A stretch of 33,976 bases of DNA from Candidatus Parcubacteria bacterium (GTDB lineage Bacteria; Patescibacteriota; Patescibacteriia; Patescibacteriales; UBA12075): NCBI GenBank assembly GCA_023132155.1, contig JAGLYP010000036.1, positions 1-33,976 on the forward strand, given 5' to 3'. The notes under the pieces were generated by a model, which was not told where the DNA came from, ran no database searches, and was given only the letters and a program-made list of their open reading frames with translations. This document shows, in pieces, positions 30,110 to 33,976 of this stretch. The translations under genes were made by a program, and so were the position numbers. Position 1 is the stretch's first letter; every line of letters starts with the position of its first letter.

Positions 30110-30498
30110 TGGAGATGGCGGGAGTTGAACCCGCGTGTAGCAAGTTACCAAGAGTAATTTTACGAAAATAGCTTGGTTTGTTGTTTCTCTGTTATGTGAA
30201 AAACCAGGCAAAAGCATAACAGAAAAGTTCTTTTAAGCTTTAGTGAAAATCCAAGAACATGAAATTCACCTAGCCCAAGATTATGACACCCGCGAACGAA
30301 TTATTGGGCCGTCATTCGCGCGGATGGTCGCGGCCGTTTAGGCGGCAACTGGCACAAAGACAGGCATGCTAAAAGCAGCTTTAGTCTTTGCTAGTACATT
30401 TTTTGCACTTATATTTTCCGAATGGATTAGCGCGGCATACGGAAGTGCGCGTTTCGAATACAATCAGAAAAGCTTACTATCGAAAGCCCTTCATCCCC
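30110..30498 (-). ncRNA. ssrA: Transfer-messenger RNA (tmRNA)
   Basis: One-piece tmRNA of about 389 nt. The 5' end GGGGATG pairs with the 3' end CATCTCC; the T-arm GCGGGTTCAACTCCCGC is complete; CCA is not encoded. The tag reading frame runs from a GCA resume codon at 30406 to TAA at 30338: it starts AKNVLAK and ends FVPVAA, 22 residues with the small nonpolar end that proteases recognise. smpB lies about 140 bp upstream on the same strand, the usual partner of tmRNA in ribosome rescue. Confidence 0.93.
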
Positions 30499-30638
30499 AG
30501 ATTTTGCCAAAGGCAAGAAAATTACAAATTATAAATTCCAAATAACAAGCAAAAATTAAATTTTAAATTACAAACATTATTTTTTTTGGTCATTTGAATT
30601 TGAAATTTATTTATAATTTAGATATTGTTATTTGCAAT

Positions 30639-31097
30639 TTAACAATGTTTTATCAAAGTACGCATCTGCCTATCAACATCTCGTTTTTTAATTGCTTCAC
30701 GCTTGTCGTGTTTTTTCTTTCCGCGTCCGATACCGAATTCCAGTTTTATTAAATTATGTTTAGTATATATTTTAATCGGTACTAAAGTCAAGCCTTGTTC
30801 TTGTTTTTTTCCGATTAGATGCGTAATTTGTTTTTTCTTTAATAATAATTTTCGCGGCCTTTCCGGGTCATAATTTTTAATTGTACTGGCTTTTTTATAA
30901 AGCGGGATGAAAGCGTTAGTTAAATATACTTCCGGCTGCTTGTTATTGGTTTTAACGGTTACATAAGATCCTTTAAGGCTGATATGCCCGGTTTTAATTG
31001 ATTTTACTTCATAACCAAACAAAACAATCCCGGCTTCATAAATATTGCTGATTTCATAATCATATCGCGCTCGTTTGTTTATTGCTAGTATTGGCAT
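30639..31097 (-). CDS. smpB: SsrA-binding protein
   Basis: Binds tmRNA and brings it to stalled ribosomes. 152 aa: NKRARYDYEISNIYEAGIVLFGYEVKSIKTGHISLKGSYV is the typical N-terminal oligonucleotide-binding fold, followed by NAFIPLY, DPERPRKLLLKKKQI, GLTLVPIKIYTKHNLIKLEFGIGRGKKKHDKRE and a basic tail. It is just upstream of ssrA. The 140-bp gap between them holds AAATTACAAATT-type repeats in both orientations. Confidence 0.97.
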   Translation of the reverse strand: MPILAINKRARYDYEISNIYEAGIVLFGYEVKSIKTGHISLKGSYVTVKTNNKQPEVYLTNAFIPLYKKASTIKNYDPERPRKLLLKKKQITHLIGKKQEQGLTLVPIKIYTKHNLIKLEFGIGRGKKKHDKREAIKKRDVDRQMRTLIKHC

Positions 31098-31122
31098 AAT
31101 TATTATTTTAATTAACTAATAT

Positions 31123-31151
31123 ACTATAACATAATTTTTTATTTTACGCAA
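31123..31151 (-). promoter_or_regulatory. Promoter of smpB
   Basis: On the minus strand: TTGCGT (31151-31146), 17-nt spacer, TATAGT (31128-31123) with extended TGT. Confidence 0.6.
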
Positions 31152-31311
31152 GGTCTTGCAAAATTTCAAAACATAGCTTATAATAAATTTTAGTTATAAA
31201 AAAGCAAAAATTCAGCGAACATGTCCACAGAGGCTTCAATCATAAGCGGGCATGCCCGCCGAAGTCGCATAGAAGCATTAATTACAAATTAAATATTTTT
31301 ATATTCACGCA

Positions 31312-31340
31312 GTCCGCCTCCGCTGAAGCTATGGCGGACG
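31312..31340 (+). repeat. GC-rich interspersed repeat before tRNA-Gly
   Basis: The stretch TCCGCCTCCGCTGAAGCT and following ATGGCGGAC is the intergenic form of the repeat translated in nusA (24471-24533, 24674-24728). Its arms TCCGCC and GGCGGA make a hairpin. It ends 3 bp before the tRNA-Gly gene. Confidence 0.8.
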
Positions 31341-31343
31341 AAG

Positions 31344-31415
31344 GCGGGTATGGTATAGTGGCTATTATATTACCTTGCCAAGGTAGAGAGACGGGTTCAA
31401 TTCCCGTTACCCGCT
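31344..31415 (+). tRNA. tRNA-Gly (GCC)
   Basis: Acceptor GCGGGTA pairs with TACCCGC; anticodon loop TTGCCAA gives GCC; T-loop TTCAATT; discriminator T31415; CCA not encoded. Confidence 0.95.
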
Positions 31416-31422
31416 CAAAATA

Positions 31423-31450
31423 AAGCCGCCCCGATCTAGGGGCGGTTTTT
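31423..31450 (+). terminator. Terminator after tRNA-Gly
   Basis: CCGCCCC (31426-31432) pairs with GGGGCGG (31439-31445), flanked by AAAG and TTTTTG. Confidence 0.85.
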
Positions 31451-31525
31451 GTTGCAAAAACCAAAAAAATTGCCTTAAATAGGGTCTGCTGATTTAATCC
31501 AAAATCCGCGATCTAAAATCCAAAA

Positions 31526-32332
31526 TCAAAGCTCCTCTTCCCCGTTCGGATTATATCCTGCTTTTACTTCTTCGCCGTCCAAATAGCCATCACCGTCTGT
31601 GTCAGGATTGTTGGGATCAGCAAAATATTCGCTTATCTCCTCTAAATCATGCAGGCCGTCGGAATCAGAATCAGCTTCAAACGGATTTGTTCCATAAGAT
31701 CTTTCTTCACTATCAAGCAAACCGTCATTATCACTGTCTTTCGGCTTGTTAGCGATTATTTTTTTGCAATCAGCGCTTAAAGCGCTATTTTTAATGCTGT
31801 CGCATAATTTAATGTCATTTTTTTTATAGGCTGCTTTTTTATTTATAATATCCTCGCAGTCTGATTTTCCCGCGCCTTCAAAATTAGCGCACTTGCCTAT
31901 GTCGTCCCATTGCCAAAAAAAGTTAGATAGACACTGTTTATTAAATTTATTGATTGTTAAAGACTGGCAATTGCTAACATCCACTCCTGAAATAATCTCC
32001 TGATACGCAAACGATTCATAACATTCTTTTTTTATATCTTCATTTTGAATTTTTCCGCACAATTCTTTGTCATTATTATAACTTGCCACAACATATATAC
32101 ATTCATCAGGATCATTTGATTCTAATTTATGGCAATATTTTATATTATTTTCTTTTCGCGCTTTTTTACCAAGATGATAATCATCAAGCTGTTCTTCCCC
32201 CGCCTGCTGAATCTCTGCCTGTGGCACGCCTGTTTGTTTCAAATCTTTTTTGTAAAACACGAAAACAGCTATTACTGAAAGCAGTAATAAAAATATAACA
32301 ATAAAAATTATAATTTTTGTCTTTTTCTGCAT
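31526..32332 (-). CDS. Membrane-anchored protein with TSP3-type calcium-binding repeats
   Basis: A 268-aa protein. An N-terminal hydrophobic anchor (about 6-27, IIIFIVIFLLLLSVIAVFVF) without a lipobox cysteine is followed by a cysteine-rich middle region (ten or so Cys in short CxxL/ECY-type helical units, about 66-195) and three C-terminal TSP3-like repeats: DSDNDGLLDSEE, DSDSDGLHDLEE and DTDGDGYLDGEE (about 200-260), which bind calcium. Such proteins are common on CPR cell surfaces. It starts 5 bp after the stop of the upstream propeller-protein gene, so they are likely co-transcribed. The tail after the stop is AAAATCC-type repeats. Confidence 0.82.
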   Translation of the reverse strand: MQKKTKIIIFIVIFLLLLSVIAVFVFYKKDLKQTGVPQAEIQQAGEEQLDDYHLGKKARKENNIKYCHKLESNDPDECIYVVASYNNDKELCGKIQNEDIKKECYESFAYQEIISGVDVSNCQSLTINKFNKQCLSNFFWQWDDIGKCANFEGAGKSDCEDIINKKAAYKKNDIKLCDSIKNSALSADCKKIIANKPKDSDNDGLLDSEERSYGTNPFEADSDSDGLHDLEEISEYFADPNNPDTDGDGYLDGEEVKAGYNPNGEEEL

Positions 32333-32337
32333 AATAA

Positions 32338-33976
32338 TTAATCACAAGTAAATCTTAAATTCCATAAAACAGGCGTTATTCCTCTCTGCCTTGAACGCAT
32401 CTTAATTTTTATCTGCGCGTATCTGCCTTGTCTCAAATCATTGTCATAATCAAGGCTATTCCAATCTTCTGCCGCCATCCAACTAACGCCGTTAAAATCA
32501 CCGTCATCGCTTGCCCTGACAAATATTTCAATGCTTTGTTTCGCGGAAGTGATAATTGATTCCCAGCTAACACCGCCCCAGTGCTGGTTATTATAACCGC
32601 TATCAAAAATATCTTGCCATGTTCCGGATCTTAAAAGCAACGCCCTGTTTAAGCCGGTCATATCGCTATAAGTATAAGTATTAGGAGGTCCTGCGTAAAA
32701 TACCGGCAATCCGTCAATTCCGTTAATAGAATGGATGTTGCTTAGAATATTGCCGTTAGAATCAAACACTCTTGCTGTTCCTGAATTATTATTTACAACC
32801 CAAACATTGCCTTTAGAATCTCCGCACGCGCCGTGCGCGTCAGAGCCGCCGCTGTTTCTGCGGAATAAATAATCTTGGGCAGGCGGATGATTGCCTGGAG
32901 AAATTTTTAATATCCCATTATTTGTATAAGTTCCAACCCATATATCATTATTCAGATCAATGGTAAGCCCCAACCCAGAATAACCTGCTCCAAAATAATC
33001 AACAGCGCTTGTTGACGGATTTATCCGTATAGCCGCATAACCGCCGCCATGGCCGCCAAGCCAAACATTATCATCTAAATCAACTGTGATCCCATACCCG
33101 CCAGTTGTTGGATAATGAGTGACGTTAAAACTGCTATTCACATCTATCTTATACGCTCCACCGGGGCCTTTGGACCAAATATTTCCATCACTGTCAATAG
33201 CTAACCCGTAAGGAGCTGGCACAGCAACTATTTCTAAAATACTGCAATTATTATCATCCCCTGAAATTTTAACAACTGTGCCCCCGCCATTATTCCCTAT
33301 CCAGACATCCCCATTTTCTTCAATAGCAACACCCCTAGGACCTGTCCCTGTGTTACATGTTTTTAAATGAGCGCCATTAATATCAAGCTTTGTCACATTT
33401 TCTGAATCTCTGTTAGCTATCCATATATCGCCTGTTTCCACATTAACCGCTGTTCTTGAGGGATTAGCGCCGACATTATAAGTTCCAATTAATTGCCCCA
33501 TCTCTTCCCATGTTCCATCAACCCACCAGCAATCCACTTCTCCGTCTACGTTTCTTTCACAATTTCTTTTTTTGCCATCGTAAATCCTTAATTTGGAAAC
33601 TTTGCCAACACTGGAGTTAGCTATCCAAATATACGGAGTAGGCATTACATTTAATAACTTAAAATATTCTCCATTTTTTTCTTCAGCAGAATTAAAATCA
33701 GAATTATTATCATAAGCAATTCCATCGCCCGTGCCCTCATTAAAATTCACATCCATTGCCTTGCAAGTCCATTGACAAAATCTGTCGCATGTATCTTCAT
33801 CGTCAGTGTTGCCGTCTTCGCAAATTTCAATCCCGTTAATATCTCCGTCTCCGCAAAACGGTCCTTGAACTGTATGAAAATCGCAAGAATTGTCGCAGTA
33901 ATCACAGCTTTTATCATAGGCGGCGATACATGGAGTATTTGTATTGGCGTATTTATCGTCGCATTCTTCATAGCCA
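32338..33976 (-). CDS. Secreted beta-propeller protein with Cys-rich DUF4215-like region (5' end outside window)
   Basis: An open frame that runs past the ATG at 33756 to the window edge, 546 codons visible. The N-terminal part (from 33975) is cysteine-rich: CDYCDNSCDF, then CGDGDINGIEICEDGNTDDEDTC, the pattern of DUF4215-type disulfide repeats. Then at least six propeller blades of NHL/Vgb type follow, each with a GxAxxxxGxxWIxN core (GDIWIANRDSENVTKLD, GDVWIGNNGGGTVVKI, GNIWSKGPGGAYKID, DNVWLGGHGG, NDIWVGTYTNNGILKI, GNVWVVNNNSGTARVFD). A C-terminal jelly-roll-like domain of about 110 aa (IFDSGYNNQHWGGVSWES, QIKIKMRSRQRG) follows. It is probably exported; the signal peptide would be outside the window. 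Ligand unknown. Confidence 0.8.
   Translation of the reverse strand, partial: GYEECDDKYANTNTPCIAAYDKSCDYCDNSCDFHTVQGPFCGDGDINGIEICEDGNTDDEDTCDRFCQWTCKAMDVNFNEGTGDGIAYDNNSDFNSAEEKNGEYFKLLNVMPTPYIWIANSSVGKVSKLRIYDGKKRNCERNVDGEVDCWWVDGTWEEMGQLIGTYNVGANPSRTAVNVETGDIWIANRDSENVTKLDINGAHLKTCNTGTGPRGVAIEENGDVWIGNNGGGTVVKISGDDNNCSILEIVAVPAPYGLAIDSDGNIWSKGPGGAYKIDVNSSFNVTHYPTTGGYGITVDLDDNVWLGGHGGGYAAIRINPSTSAVDYFGAGYSGLGLTIDLNNDIWVGTYTNNGILKISPGNHPPAQDYLFRRNSGGSDAHGACGDSKGNVWVVNNNSGTARVFDSNGNILSNIHSINGIDGLPVFYAGPPNTYTYSDMTGLNRALLLRSGTWQDIFDSGYNNQHWGGVSWESIITSAKQSIEIFVRASDDGDFNGVSWMAAEDWNSLDYDNDLRQGRYAQIKIKMRSRQRGITPVLWNLRFTCD

Noticed and set aside
33747-33971. Separate 74-aa minus-strand ORF
   Set aside because: It is a shadow frame; the neighbouring frame encodes a cysteine-rich domain continuous with the propeller protein.

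Overview
The window reads as a piece of a small, AT-rich bacterial chromosome of the Candidate Phyla Radiation (Patescibacteria), most likely Parcubacteria-like. This is an inference from several signs: an archaeal-type UMP kinase, a DHH-type pyrophosphatase, TSP3-type calcium-repeat and beta-propeller surface proteins, many housekeeping genes without Shine-Dalgarno sequences, and interspersed short repeats that enter coding sequences in frame. No phage genes, insertion sequence transposases or CRISPR arrays were seen.

Layout. 1-580: tRNA-Met and tRNA-Lys, followed by an unusual tRNA-derived element. 580-2324: a diaminopimelate decarboxylase and a decayed aminotransferase remnant. 2483-8819: polA, murD, murI and holA on the plus strand; MurI makes the D-glutamate that MurD uses. 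8883-11337: minus-strand genes (small membrane protein, rpsT, lgt, membrane protein, orphan acyl carrier protein); lgt and the acyl carrier protein pair lie between 63-bp perfect inverted repeats. 11435-14444: a tiny ORF, trpS, and minus-strand pyrH and a membrane protein. 14632-16732: a winged-helix protein, a stray purD and tRNA-Leu(TAG). 16938-21440: a small membrane protein, ppsA, an FAD/NAD disulfide-type oxidoreductase and another small membrane protein. 21534-23973: prs and tsaD on the minus strand. 24121-28579: nusA, ppaC, tig and a NYN-domain protein on the plus strand. 28643-31097: a small gene, tRNA-Leu(TAA), tRNA-Ala, a GIY-YIG protein, tmRNA (ssrA) and smpB, all minus strand. 31344-33976: tRNA-Gly and two secreted or surface proteins, the last one cut by the window end.

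Two themes stand out. First, tRNA-Lys(CTT) and tRNA-Leu(TAA) are each followed by an element of about 180 bp with the same architecture: a long hairpin whose left arm is the tRNA 3' end itself, a TTTGATTAT motif, an AT-rich spacer of about 60 bp, a conserved core, and a second direct copy of that tRNA's 3' end. It looks like an undescribed non-autonomous tRNA-targeting element. Second, interspersed repeats (a 32-bp-arm inverted repeat, a 27-bp repeat, 7-bp degenerate tandem repeats, and GC-rich palindromes) occur between genes and also in frame inside polA, murD, tsaD, nusA and a small membrane protein gene, much like Rickettsia palindromic elements.

Gene expression also looks mixed. Three genes (holA, trpS, the winged-helix gene) have a -10 box exactly 6 nt before the ATG, implying leaderless mRNA, while mainly small or accessory genes carry strong AGGAGG-type sites.
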